NCBI GenBank assembly: GCA_003864495.1
Contig: PEDN01001364.1
Span: forward strand, 248,001 to 312,000
From: Nemopilema nomurai
Taxonomy: Eukaryota; Cnidaria; Scyphozoa; Rhizostomeae; Rhizostomatidae
Reading direction: 5' to 3'
Length of the DNA: 64,000 nucleotides
The notes under the pieces were generated by a model. That model was not told the DNA's origin, searched no databases, and saw only the letters and a list, made by a program, of their open reading frames with translations. Made by a program: the position numbers and the translations under genes. This document shows, piece by piece, positions 46,727 through 59,607 of this stretch (positions are counted from its first letter, which is position 1; each line of letters starts with the position of its first letter).

Positions 46727-47266
46727 ATGAATGGATTCATGAGATACCAGGAGTCAATGTACGCAAAACCCAACGAACTTGACTCCAATTCAATGTTTGA
46801 CACAGCTGAAGGTTGCCATCAAACTCAGCTGTATTTGAGATTTCTGAAAAGGCCTTTTATCGGTAAGCGAGCGGAACCGAGACAACAGCTAGATAAACAA
46901 GGGGAAGAACGGGACCCAGATCTAGGCCGTGATGTTTCTCGCCACTTCAAAAATTTGTTTCCAGGTGCACTCGTCTATGTTAACCCATTAGTTTCTCGGC
47001 TTTTTCAGTTGAAAGCAGCATATTCATTTTTTGATTTTACGAAGAAGCTATTTTCTCATAAGCTCTTTGTAAGTCTTGATGAGAATGTGGATGGAGGATT
47101 TTCTACGTGCAAGTACAGACTTTTCTCGGGATGCAGTTTTCTGGTGGAGGGAAAGACACGTGACTGGAATAAGGCCACACCTAGGTTTCCGCATCACGAG
47201 TACCAACATTTTCAAATGTATGACAGGGTGACAACCTTTCAAAAATATTGGCCCATGTTAAAGTGA
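46727..47266 (+). CDS. Hypothetical 179-codon single-exon ORF
   Basis: ATG to stop, 179 residues with ordinary composition and no domain, signal peptide or membrane segment that I recognise. It is notable only because an open frame this long is uncommon in AT-rich intergenic DNA. A TGACGTCA (46664-46671) stands 56 nt upstream of the ATG, and an AATAAA (47684-47689) lies about 420 nt after the stop. It could be a lineage-specific gene, an unspliced exon or chance. No function is proposed. Confidence 0.3.
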   Translation: MNGFMRYQESMYAKPNELDSNSMFDTAEGCHQTQLYLRFLKRPFIGKRAEPRQQLDKQGEERDPDLGRDVSRHFKNLFPGALVYVNPLVSRLFQLKAAYSFFDFTKKLFSHKLFVSLDENVDGGFSTCKYRLFSGCSFLVEGKTRDWNKATPRFPHHEYQHFQMYDRVTTFQKYWPMLK

Positions 47267-48603
47267 AATTGATGGAGCAGGGTCACGGTGACCTAGCCGT
47301 GACACACGAGTCGCTATTCCATGACTTGCTATTCCGTAAGTTGCTAATGTGTTGGATGCACCGATTCTTTGGGCTGTCTGCCTTACACGTTACATAAAGG
47401 TTGTGACAATTTCATCGTTTTTAGAATATTGAAAGGCAACAAAGATTCTTTTCTCGTCTAATCCAATCCTTTTTCCTAGTTGAATTGTTGTCCTCACTCT
47501 GAAAGTGGTGTGAAGGTAAGTAAAGGCTAATATTGAGTGACTTTTTCATGAATGACTTCATTCAAAGTGTCTCCTGTTGGTAGGTCAACAAGTGAAAGTG
47601 AAGTGTGGCCAGCTTATTCTGGAACGTGTAGGGAGCACAGATTCGGAGAAAATGACGATGCAAAACAGACTGTATTTGTGTATAATAAAGTGATACAACT
47701 GTTTCCTGAATAATTTCATCCCATTCACTTACATTATTGAAGGAAGCAGATTTATGAGAGTTTAATGTGGAATGGAAATTGTGCATTTTATTTTGTATTT
47801 TTATATACCTCTTTGCCGGCCTGTGGTCCATAATTTTCTCTTTGTCTTCAAATAAACATTACGCATGACAATACTGAAAGTGCTTCATCTAAAACTTCCT
47901 GGCGATTTAACTGAACATATTTCTTTAGTCCAATTTCTAAACCCGAGGCCATTTATCTTGCCTTGATTTGCTAGCAATACTTGGTAATTTATTCGTTTAT
48001 TTTTAGCAATATTGTTCGTGTCATTATTTTGCAGGTTCGCGAGCCCCCCGTGCAGGAGAAATTATCCCAGCAATCACTGCTACAAGACGGGTATTCAGTG
48101 AAGATAGCTTGAGGCACATATACCAATGGGAATGTCAAATTAACTAAGCATAGGCCGGAGTTAGGAAACAAAACGGAAGCCGGAATATCTTGGCAACGGT
48201 CATTAGCCTTCTGCAAGATGAGTGACTTTTATTGTCTTCATAAAGAGTTATTTTATTACCATTGAAAGGTTTTCAAAAAATTATCAAATAAAGAATTGTG
48301 AGCTACCTTACTCAAGTAGGCTTCTGAAGTCTCTGACAAGGTGACATTCCTTTCCCTGTTCTTTCCCTGGATATATTGAGTGACTGAATTTAAAGTCCAA
48401 TAAGATCGTTCTATTATTGTGATTGTTGGAAAGAGTTCTAAGTGCTAAGGAACTTCTCTTGATCAATTTGGGATCTAAATACATCAAAATGTGGCATCAA
48501 CCAACTGAACCATTGTTCTCGCATACCTAATATATTTTCTAGACACTATCAAGATAGTTCAGCGTCGGGCAATAATCAAAACTGATTAACTAATATCAGG
48601 TTC
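47267..48603. other. Intergenic before the satellite array
   Basis: Holds the AATAAA at 47684-47689 and another AATAAA near 47850. Nothing else was recognised; the minus-strand ORFs here are short and without support. Confidence 0.5.
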
Positions 48604-51600
48604 GCCTGATTTCAATTCTATTATTCTCTCTAATCAAGACAAGCCTTTAATACTAGAAGGCTGTCATATGTTGCCAGAAATTAAGAAGAAACACCGGTTT
48701 TTTACCAGAGCGTACTGAGCGAAAAGGCAGGCTATAGCCTTACAAAATGACTGTTTTTCGGCCCAAATTTTTTGCCTGATTTCCATTTTATCATGCTCTC
48801 TAGATCAAGAGAAGCCTTTAACAGTAGTCGGCATTCAAATGTTGCCAGAAATGGAGGAGTAAGACAGGTTTTTTACCAGAGCGTATTGAGCAAAAAGGCA
48901 AGGCTAAGCCTTACAAAATGACTGTTTTTCGGCCCAAATTTTTTTTGCCTGATTTCCATTTTCATGCTCTCTAGGTCAAGAGAAGCCTTTAACAGTAGTC
49001 GGCATTCAAATGTTGCCAGAAATGGAGGAGTAAGACAGGTTTTTTACCAGAGCGTATTGAGCAAAAAGGCAAGGCTATAGCCTTACAAAATGACTGTTTT
49101 TGGCCCAAATTTTTTTTGCCTGATTTCCATTTATCATGCTCTCTAGGTCAAGAGAAGCCTTTAACAGTAGTCGGCATTCAAATGTTGCCAGAAATGGAGG
49201 AGTAAGACAGGTTTTTTACCAGAGCGTATTGAGCAAAAAGGCAAGGCTATAGCCTTACAAAATGACTGTTTTTCGGCCCAAATTTTTTTTGCCTGATTTC
49301 CATTTTATCATGCTCTCTAGGTCAAGAGAAGCCTTTAACAGTAGTCGGCATTCAAATGTTGCCAGAAATGGAGGAGTAAGACAGGTTTTTACCAGAGCGT
49401 ATTGAGCAAAAAGGCAAGGCTATAGCCTTACAAAATGACTGTTTTTCGGCCCAAATTTTTTTTGCCTGATTTCCATTTTATCATGCTCTCTAGGTCAAGA
49501 GAAGCCTTTAACAGTAGTCGGCATTCAAATGTTGCCAGAAATTAAGAGAAGACAGGTTTTTTACCAGAGCGTATTGAGCAAAAAGGCAAGGCTATAGCCT
49601 TACAAAATGACTGTTTTTCGGCCCAAATTTTTTTGCCTGATTTCCATTTTATCATGCTCTCTAGGTCAAGAGAAGCCTTTAACAGTAGTCGGCATTCAAA
49701 TGTTGCCAGAAAAGGAGAAGACAGGTTTTTACCAGAGCGTATTGAGCAAAAAGGCAAGGCTATAGCCTTACAAAATGACTGTTTTTCGGCCCAAATTTTT
49801 TTGCCTGATTTCCATTTTATCATGCTCTCTAGGTCAAGAGAAGCCTTTAACAGTAGTCGGCATTCAAATGTTGCCAGAAATGGAGGAGTAAGACAGGTTT
49901 TTTACCAGAGCGTATTGAGCAAAAAGGCAAGGCTATAGCCTTACAAAATGACTGTTTTTCGGCCCAAATTTTTTTCCTGATTTCCATTTTATCATGCTCT
50001 CTAGGTCAAGAGAAGCCTTTAACAGTAGTCGGCATTCAAATGTTGCCAGAAATGGAGGAGTAAGACAGGTTTTTTACCAGAGCGTATTGAGCAAAAAGGC
50101 AAGGCTATAGCCTTACAAAATGACTGTTTTTCGGCCCAAATTTTTTTTGCCTGATTTCCATTTTATCATGCTCTCTAGGTCAAGAGAAGCCTTTAACAGT
50201 AGTCGGCATTCAAATGTTGCCAGAAATGGAGGAGTAAGACAGGTTTTTTACCAGAGCGTATTGAGCAAAAAGGCAAGGCTATAGCCTTACAAAATGACTG
50301 TTTTTCGGCCCAAATTTTTTTTGCCTGATTTCCATTTTATCATGCTCTCTAGGTCAAGAGAAGCCTTTAACAGTAGTCGGCATTCAAATGTTGCCAGAAA
50401 TGGAGGAGTAAGACAGGTTTTTTACCAGAGCGTATTGAGCAAAAAGGCAAGGCTATAGCCTTACAAAATGACTGTTTTTCGGCCCAAATTTTTTTTGCCT
50501 GATTTCCATTTTATCATGCTCTCTAGGTCAAGAGAAGCCTTTAACAGTAGTCGGCATTCAAATGTTGCCAGAAATGGAGGAGAAGACAGGTTTTTTACCA
50601 GAGCGTATTGAGCAAAAAGGCAAGGCTATAGCCTTACAAAATGACTGTTTTTCGGCCCAAATTTTTTTGCCTGATTTCCATTTTATCATGCTCTCTAGGT
50701 CAAGAGAAGCCTTTAACAGTAGTCGGCATTCAAATGTTGCCAGAAATGGAGGAGTAAGACAGGTTTTTTACCAGAGCGTATTGAGCAAAAAGGCAAGGCT
50801 ATAGCCTTACAAAATGACTGTTTTTCGGCCCAAATTTTTTTTGCCTGATTTCCATTTTATCATGCTCTCTAGGTCAAGAGAAGCCTTTAACAGTAGTCGG
50901 CATTCAAATGTTGCCAGAAATGGAGGAGTAAGACAGGTTTTTTACCAGAGCGTATTGAGCAAAAAGGCAAGGCTATAGCCTTACAAAATGACTGTTTTTC
51001 GGCCCAAATTTTTTTGCCTGATTTCCATTTTATCATGCTCTCTAGGTCAAGAGAAGCCTTTAACAGTAGTCGGCATTCAAATGTTGCCAGAAATGGAGGA
51101 GTAAGACAGGTTTTTTACCAGAGCGTATTGAGCAAAAAGGCAAGGCTATAGCCTTACAAAATGACTGTTTTTCGGCCCAAATTTTTTTTGCCTGATTTCC
51201 ATTTTATCATGCTCTCTAGGTCAAGAGAAGCCTTTAACAGTAGTCGGCATTCAAATGTTGCCAGAAATGGAAGAAGACAGGTTTTTTACCAGAGCGTATT
51301 GAGCAAAAAGGCAAGGCTATAGCCTTACAAAATGACTGTTTTTCGGCCCAAATTTTTTTTGCCTGATTTCCATTTTATCATGCTCTCTAGGTCAAGAGAA
51401 GCCTTTAACAGTAGTCGGCATTCAAATGTTGCCAGAAATAGGAGTAAGACAGGTTTTTACCAGAGCGTATTGAGCAAAAAGGCAAGGCTATAGCCTTACA
51501 AAATGACTGTTTTTCGGCCCAAATTTTTTTGCCTGATTTCCATTTTATCATGCTCTCTAGGTCAAGAGAAGCCTTTAACAGTAGTCGGCATTCAAATGTT

Positions 51601-54600
51601 GCCAGAAATGGAGGAGTAAGACAGGTTTTTACCAGAGCGTATTGAGCAAAAAGGCAAGGCTATAGCCTTACAAAATGACTGTTTTTCGGCCCAAATTTTT
51701 TTGCCTGATTTCCATTTTATCATGCTCTCTAGGTCAAGAGAAGCCTTTAACAGTAGTCGGCATTCAAATGTTGCCAGAAATGGAGGAGTAAGACAGGTTT
51801 TTTACCAGAGCGTATTGAGCAAAAAGGCAAGGCTATAGCCTTACAAAATGACTGTTTTTCGGCCCAAATTTTTTTTGCCTGATTTCCATTTATCATGCTC
51901 TCTAGGTCAAGAGAAGCCTTTAACAGTAGTCGGCATTCAAATGTTGCCAGAAATGGAGGAGTAAGACAGGTTTTTTACCAGAGCGTATTGAGCAAAAAGG
52001 CAAGGCTATAGCCTTACAAAATGACTGTTTTTCGGCCCAAATTTTTTTTGCCTGATTTCCATTTATCATGCTCTCTAGGTCAAGAGAAGCCTTTAACAGT
52101 AGTCGGCATTCAAATGTTGCCAGAAATGGAGGAGTAAGACAGGTTTTTTACCAGAGCGTATTGAGCAAAAAGGCAAGGCTATAGCCTTACAAAATGACTG
52201 TTTTTCGGCCCAAATTTTTTTTGCCTGATTTCCATTTTATCATGCTCTCTAGGTCAAGAGAAGCCTTTAACAGTAGTCGGCATTCAAATGTTGCCAGAAA
52301 TGGAGGAGTAAGACAGGTTTTTACCAGAGCGTATTGAGCAAAAAGGCAAGGCTATAGCCTTACAAAATGACTGTTTTTCGGCCCAAATTTTTTTGCCTGA
52401 TTTCCATTTTATCATGCTCTCTAGGTCAAGAGAAGCCTTTAACAGTAGTCGGCATTCAAATGTTGCCAGAAAGGAGGAAAGACAGGTTTTTTACCAGAGC
52501 GTATTGAGCAAAAAGGCAAGGCTATAGCCTTACAAAATGACTGTTTTTCGGCCCAAATTTTTTTTGCCTGATTTCCATTTTATCATGCTCTCTAGGTCAA
52601 GAGAAGCCTTTAACAGTAGTCGGCATTCAAATGTTGCCAGAAATGGAAGTAAGAAGGTTTTTTACCAGAGCGTATTGAGCAAAAAGGCAAGGCTATAGCC
52701 TTACAAAATGACTGTTTTTCGGCCCAAATTTTTTTTGCCTGATTTCCATTTTATCATGCTCTCTAGGTCAAGAGAAGCCTTTAACAGTAGTCGGCATTCA
52801 AATGTTGCCAGAAATGGAGGAGTAAGACAGGTTTTTTACCAGAGCGTATTGAGCAAAAAGGCAAGGCTATAGCCTTACAAAATGACTGTTTTTCGACCCA
52901 AATTTTTTTGCCTGATTTCCATTTTATCATGCTCTCTAGGTCAAGAGAAGCCTTTAACAGTAGTCGGCATTCAAATGTTGCCAGAAATGGAGGAGTAAGA
53001 CAGGTTTTTTACCAGAGCGTATTGAGCAAAAAGGCAAGGCTATAGCCTTACAAAATGACTGTTTTTGGCCCAAATTTTTTTGCCTGATTTCCATTTTATC
53101 ATGCTCTCTAGGTCAAGAGAAGCCTTTAACAGTAGTCGGCATTCAAATGTTGCCAGAAATGGAGGAGTAAGACAGGTTTTTTACCAGAGCGTATTGAGCA
53201 AAAAGGCAAGGCTATAGCCTTACAAAATGACTGTTTTTCGGCCCAAATTTTTTTTGCCTGATTTCCATTTTATCATGCTCTCTAGGTCAAGAGAAGCCTT
53301 TAACAGTAGTCGGCATTCAAATGTTGCCAGAAATGGAGGAGTAAGACAGGTTTTTTACCAGAGCGTATTGAGCAAAAGGCAAGGCTATAGCCTTACAAAA
53401 TGACTGTTTTTCGGCCAATTTTTTTTGCCTGATTTCCATTTTATCATGCTCTCTAGGTCAAGAGAAGCCTTTAACAGTAGTCGGCATTCAAATGTTGCCA
53501 GAAATGGAGGAGTAAGACAGGTTTTTTACCAGAGCGTATTGAGCAAAAAGGCAAGGCTATAGCCTTACAAAATGACTGTTTTTCGGCCCAAATTTTTTTG
53601 CCTGATTTCCATTTTATCATGCTCTCTAGGTCAAGAGAAGCCTTTAACAGTAGTCGGCATTCAAATGTTGCCAGAAATGGAGGAGTAAGACAGGTTTTTT
53701 ACCAGAGCGTATTGAGCAAAAAGGCAAGGCTATAGCCTTACAAAATGACTGTTTTTCGGCCCAAATTTTTTTTGCCTGATTTCCATTTTATCATGCTCTC
53801 TAGGTCAAGAGAAGCCTTTAACAGTAGTCGGCATTCAAATGTTGCCAGAAATGGAGGAGTAAGACAGGTTTTTTACCAGAGCGTATTGAGCAAAAAGGCA
53901 AGGCTATAGCCTTACAAAATGACTGTTTTTCGGCCCAAATTTTTTTTGCCTGATTTCCATTTTATCATGCTCTCTAGGTCAAGAGAAGCCTTTAACAGTA
54001 GTCGGCATTCAAATGTTGCCAGAAATGGAGGAGTAAGACAGGTTTTTTACCAGAGCGTATTGAGCAAAAAGGCAAGGCTATAGCCTTACAAAATGACTGT
54101 TTTTCGGCCCAAATTTTTTTTGCCTGATTTCCATTTTATCATGCTCTCTAGGTCAAGAGAAGCCTTTAACAGTAGTCGGCATTCAAATGTTGCCAGAAAT
54201 GGAGGAGTAAGACAGGTTTTTTACCAGAGCGTATTGAGCAAAAAGGCAAGGCTATAGCCTTACAAAATGACTGTTTTTCGGCCCAAATTTTTTTGCCTGA
54301 TTTCCATTTTATCATGCTCTCTAGGTCAAGAGAAGCCTTTAACAGTAGTCGGCATTCAAATGTTGCCAGAAATGGAGGAGTAAGACAGGTTTTTTACCAG
54401 AGCGTATTGAGCAAAAAGGCAAGGCTATAGCCTTACAAAATGACTGTTTTTCGGCCCAAATTTTTTTGCCTGATTTCCATTTTATCATGCTCTCTAGGTC
54501 AAGAGAAGCCTTTAACAGTAGTCGGCATTCAAATGTTGCCAGAAATGGAGGAGTAAGACAGGTTTTTTACCAGAGCGTATTGAGCAAAAAGGCAAGGCTA

Positions 54601-57600
54601 TAGCCTTACAAAATGACTGTTTTTCGGCCCAAATTTTTTTGCCTGATTTCCATTTTATCATGCTCTCTAGGTCAAGAGAAGCCTTTAACAGTAGTCGGCA
54701 TTCAAATGTTGCCAGAAATGGAGGAGTAAGACAGGTTTTTTACCAGAGCGTATTGAGCAAAAAGGCAAGGCTATAGCCTTACAAAATGACTGTTTTTCGG
54801 CCCAAATTTTTTTTGCCTGATTTCCATTTTATCATGCTCTCTAGGTCAAGAGAAGCCTTTAACAGTAGTCGGCATTCAAATGTTGCCAGAAATGGAGGAG
54901 TAAGACAGGTTTTTTACCAGAGCGTATTGAGCAAAAAGGCAAGGCTAAGCCTTACAAAATGACTGTTTTTCGGCCCAAATTTTTTTTGCCTGATTTCCAT
55001 TTTATCATGCTCTCTAGGTCAAGAGAAGCCTTTAACAGTAGTCGGCATTCAAATGTTGCCAGAAATGGAGGAGTAAGACAGGTTTTTTACCAGAGCGTAT
55101 TGAGCAAAAAGGCAAGGCTATAGCCTTACAAAATGACTGTTTTTCGGCCCAAATTTTTTTTGCCTGATTTCCATTTTATCATGCTCTCTAGGTCAAGAGA
55201 AGCCTTTAACAGTAGTCGGCATTCAAATGTTGCCAGAAATGGAGGAGTAAGACAGGTTTTTTACCAGAGCGTATTGAGCAAAAAGGCAAGGCTATAGCCT
55301 TACAAAATGACTGTTTTTCGGCCCAAATTTTTTTGCCTGATTTCCATTTTATCATGCTCTCTAGGTCAAGAGAAGCCTTTAACAGTAGTCGGCATTCAAA
55401 TGTTGCCAGAAATGGAGGAGTAAGACAGGTTTTTTACCAGAGCGTATTGAGCAAAAAGGCAAGGCTAAGCCTTACAAAATGACTGTTTTTCGGCCCAAAT
55501 TTTTTTGCCTGATTTCCATTTTATCATGCTCTCTAGGTCAAGAGAAGCCTTTAACAGTAGTCGGCATTCAAATGTTGCCAGAAATGGAGGAGTAAGACAG
55601 GTTTTTTACCAGAGCGTATTGAGCAAAAAGGCAAGGCTATAGCCTTACAAAATGACTGTTTTTCGGCCCAAATTTTTTTTGCCTGATTTCCATTTTATCA
55701 TGCTCTCTAGGTCAAGAGAAGCCTTTAACAGTAGTCGGCATTCAAATGTTGCCAGAAATGGAGGAGTAAGACAGGTTTTTTACCAGAGCGTATTGAGCAA
55801 AAAGGCAAGGCCTTACAAAATGACTGTTTTTCGGCCAAATTTTTTTTGCCTGATTTCCATTTTATCATGCTCTCTAGGTCAAGAGAAGCCTTTAACAGTA
55901 GTCGGCATTCAAATGTTGCCAGAAATGGAGGAGTAAGACAGGTTTTTTACCAGAGCGTATTGAGCAAAAAGGCAAGGCTATAGCCTTACAAAATGACTGT
56001 TTTTCGGCCCAAATTTTTTTGCCTGATTTCCATTTTATCATGCTCTCTAGGTCAAGAGAAGCCTTTAACAGTAGTCGGCATTCAAATGTTGCCAGAAATG
56101 GAGGAGTAAGACAGGTTTTTTACCAGAGCGTATTGAGCAAAAAGGCAAGGCTAAGCCTTACAAAATGACTGTTTTTCGGCCCAAATTTTTTTGCCTGATT
56201 TCCATTTTATCATGCTCTCTAGGTCAAGAGAAGCCTTTAACAGTAGTCGGCATTCAAATGTTGCCAGAAATGGAGGAGTAAGACAGGTTTTTTACCAGAG
56301 CGTATTGAGCAAAAAGGCAAGGCTAAGCCTTACAAAATGACTGTTTTTCGGCCCAAATTTTTTTGCCTGATTTCCATTTTATCATGCTCTCTAGGTCAAG
56401 AGAAGCCTTTAACAGTAGTCGGCATTCAAATGTTGCCAGAAATGGAGGAGTAAGACAGGTTTTTTACCAGAGCGTATTGAGCAAAAAGGCAAGGCTATAG
56501 CCTTACAAAATGACTGTTTTTCGGCCCAAATTTTTTTTGCCTGATTTCCATTTTATCATGCTCTCTAGGTCAAGAGAAGCCTTTAACAGTAGTCGGCATT
56601 CAAATGTTGCCAGAAATGGAGGAGTAAGACAGGTTTTTTACCAGAGCGTATTGAGCAAAAAGGCAAGGCTATAGCCTTACAAAATGACTGTTTTTAGGCC
56701 CAAATTTTTTTTGCCTGATTTCCATTTTATCATGCTCTCTAGGTCAAGAGAAGCCTTTAACAGTAGTCGGCATTCAAATGTTGCCAGAAATGGAGGAGTA
56801 AGACAGGTTTTTTACCAGAGCGTATTGAGCAAAAAGGCAAGGCTAAGCCTTACAAAATGACTGTTTTTCGGCCCAAATTTTTTTTGCCTGATTTCCATTT
56901 ATCATGCTCTCTAGGTCAAGAGAAGCCTTTAACAGTAGTCGGCATTCAAATGTTGCCAGAAATGGAGGAGTAAGACAGGTTTTTTACCAGAGCGTATTGA
57001 GCAAAAAGGCAAGGCTAAGCCTTACAAAATGACTGTTTTTCGGCCCAAATTTTTTTGCCTGATTTCCATTTTATCATGCTCTCTAGGTCAAGAGAAGCCT
57101 TTAACAGTAGTCGGCATTCAAATGTTGCCAGAAATGGAGGAGTAAGACAGGTTTTTTACCAGAGCGTATTGAGCAAAAAGGCAAGGCTAAGCCTTACAAA
57201 ATGACTGTTTTTCGGCCCAAATTTTTTTGCCTGATTTCCATTTTATCATGCTCTCTAGGTCAAGAGAAGCCTTTAACAGTAGTCGGCATTCAAATGTTGC
57301 CAGAAATGGAGGAGTAAGACAGGTTTTTTACCAGAGCGTATTGAGCAAAAAGGCAAGGCTATAGCCTTACAAAATGACTGTTTTTCGGCCCAAATTTTTT
57401 TGCCTGATTTCCATTTTATCATGCTCTCTAGGTCAAGAGAAGCCTTTAACAGTAGTCGGCATTCAAATGTTGCCAGAAATGGAGGAGTAAGACAGGTTTT
57501 TTACCAGAGCGTATTGAGCAAAAAGGCAAGGCTATAGCCTTACAAAATGACTGTTTTTCGGCCCAAATTTTTTTTGCCTGATTTCCATTTTATCATGCTC

Positions 57601-58826
57601 TCTAGGTCAAGAGAAGCCTTTAACAGTAGTCGGCATTCAAATGTTGCCAGAAATGGAGGAGTAAGACAGGTTTTTTACCAGAGCGTATTGAGCAAAAAGG
57701 CAAGGCTATAGCCTTACAAAATGACTGTTTTTCGGCCCAAATTTTTTTTGCCTGATTTCCATTTTATCATGCTCTCTAGGTCAAGAGAAGCCTTTAACAG
57801 TAGTCGGCATTCAAATGTTGCCAGAAATGGAGGAGTAAGACAGGTTTTTTACCAGAGCGTATTGAGCAAAAAGGCAAGGCTAAGCCTTACAAAATGACTG
57901 TTTTTCGGCCCAAATTTTTTTTGCCTGATTTCCATTTTATCATGCTCTCTAGGTCAAGAGAAGCCTTTAACAGTAGTCGGCATTCAAATGTTGCCAGAAA
58001 TGGAGGAGTAAGACAGGTTTTTTACCAGAGCGTATTGAGCAAAAAGGCAAGGCTAAGCCTTACAAAATGACTGTTTTTCGGCCCAAATTTTTTTGCCTGA
58101 TTTCCATTTTATCATGCTCTCTAGGTCAAGAGAAGCCTTTAACAGTAGTCGGCATTCAAATGTTGCCAGAAATGAGGGTAAGACAGGTTTTTTACCAGAG
58201 CGTATTGAGCAAAAAGGCAAGGCTATAGCCTTACAAAATGACTGTTTTTCGGCCCAAATTTTTTTGCCTGATTTCCATTTTATTGCTCTCTAGGTCAAGA
58301 GAAGCCTTTAACAGTAGTCGGCATTCAAATGTTGCCAGAAATGGAGGAGTAAGACAGGTTTTTTACCAGAGCGTATTGAGCAAAAAGGCAAGGCTATAGC
58401 CTTACAAAATGACTGTTTTTCGGCCCAAATTTTTTTGCCTGATTTCCATTTATCATGCTCTCTAGGTCAAGAGAAGCCTTTAACAGTAGTCGGCATTCAA
58501 ATGTTGCCAGAAATGGAGGAGTAAGACAGGTTTTTTACCAGAGCGTATTGAGCAAAAAGGCAAGGCTATAGCCTTACAAAATGACTGTTTTTCGGCCCAA
58601 AATTTTTTTGCCTGATTTCCATTCCATCATTCTCTCTAGGTCAAGAGAAGCCTTTAAAACTAGTCGGTTTTCATATAATGCCAGAATATAAGGAATAATA
58701 CAGGTTTTTTACAAGAGCGTACTGAGTGAAATGGCAAGGCTATGGCCTTACAAATTGACTATTTTTTGATGGAAAGTCTTTTTGCCTGATTTCAATTCTG
58801 CTGTTGATTGCATGTCAAAACAAGCT
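48604..58826. repeat. Tandem satellite array, about 58 monomers averaging about 172 bp
   Basis: Using the landmark GTCGGCATTC, 57 near-identical copies start between 48827 and 58489 (56 intervals, mean 172.5 bp; most 168-174). A diverged half-recognisable monomer flanks each side (landmark positions about 48657 and 58663). Each monomer carries a T6-T8 run, the block GCCTGATTTCCATTTTATCA, the block TCTCTAGGTCAAGAGAAGCC, and the perfect 14-bp palindrome AAGGCTATAGCCTT. Length variation comes from the T run, from ATTTTATC versus ATTTATC, and from indels around GGAGGAGTAAGACAGG. No interspersed spacers exist. ORFs that run through adjacent monomers in several frames are by-products of repetition. 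It is a typical eukaryotic satellite; a centromeric or heterochromatic location is possible but not shown by this sequence. Confidence 0.99.
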
Positions 58827-59607
58827 GGTTGTACTGCGCATGTTGGGTTATCTGTAGCTTTTGGGTGGAAATGAAAGCTTTAAACTGGAGTAGATTGGTG
58901 GATAAGGCAAAGCTCTCGACCGTTTGGTGTCGAAATTTCGCAGTTCATAAAAGTTTTGTATTTGGAATATGCTTTTAAGAGGCCACTAGAGTCCTTGACT
59001 CTCTCAAATCTTTGAAATTTAAGACGTAAAGTGTGAAAGCTTCTTTTGCTTCAAGTTCCCGAAATAGGGCTGCTAAGTGACTGAATTTCTTTTCGCTGAT
59101 TTATGACATTTGCAATGCCAATGCCGTTTGCTTATGACTTTACTAAAATGCACTAGGCATCCGGCAAGAAAGCCATCACATGTGACATCGATGCCATGAT
59201 GCCAGATTTTCGGCCACTACACAGGAGCAGCTGTCTTTATTCCAAATATTTTTCTGGATTAACTTTATCGTAGGAAATGCATTGTGATTTTGAACCCTTC
59301 TCTTATTTCTTTTCAGCTGTCCCCTTAAAGCTAGAACTTTTTTGGAACTTGAGAAGATAATCTTGAAAAGAAAAGGTTTAATAGAATCCGGGAAAGCTTG
59401 GGCTAATCAAAAGAAGTTTTTGCACACGTGCTTGATAACAATGACAGCTAGACCCCTACTCTAACAATACCTAGCAAACGTACCATACGCAAATCGTACT
59501 CGGTCTTTTGCGAGCGTACAAATTGCATTCCCATAACAAATCCAATGAGGCATTCAGCAGAAAAAGGAAACTCAAGTGCTCATCATAACAAAGTTCTCAC
59601 CCGGTAT
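58827..59607. other. Unique DNA between the satellite and the hAT-type element
   Basis: No gene, repeat or RNA was recognised. It ends in the left copy of the hAT target duplication (59600-59607). Confidence 0.5.

Noticed and set aside
49542..58293. ORFs of 66-101 codons inside the satellite on both strands
   Set aside because: They are repetition by-products: the same peptides recur in shifted frames and end wherever a T-run indel changes frame. No start, domain or splice support.
48604..58826. CRISPR-like array appearance of regular repeats
   Set aside because: Repeats abut without unique spacers and the monomer is about 172 bp in eukaryotic DNA; it is a satellite.
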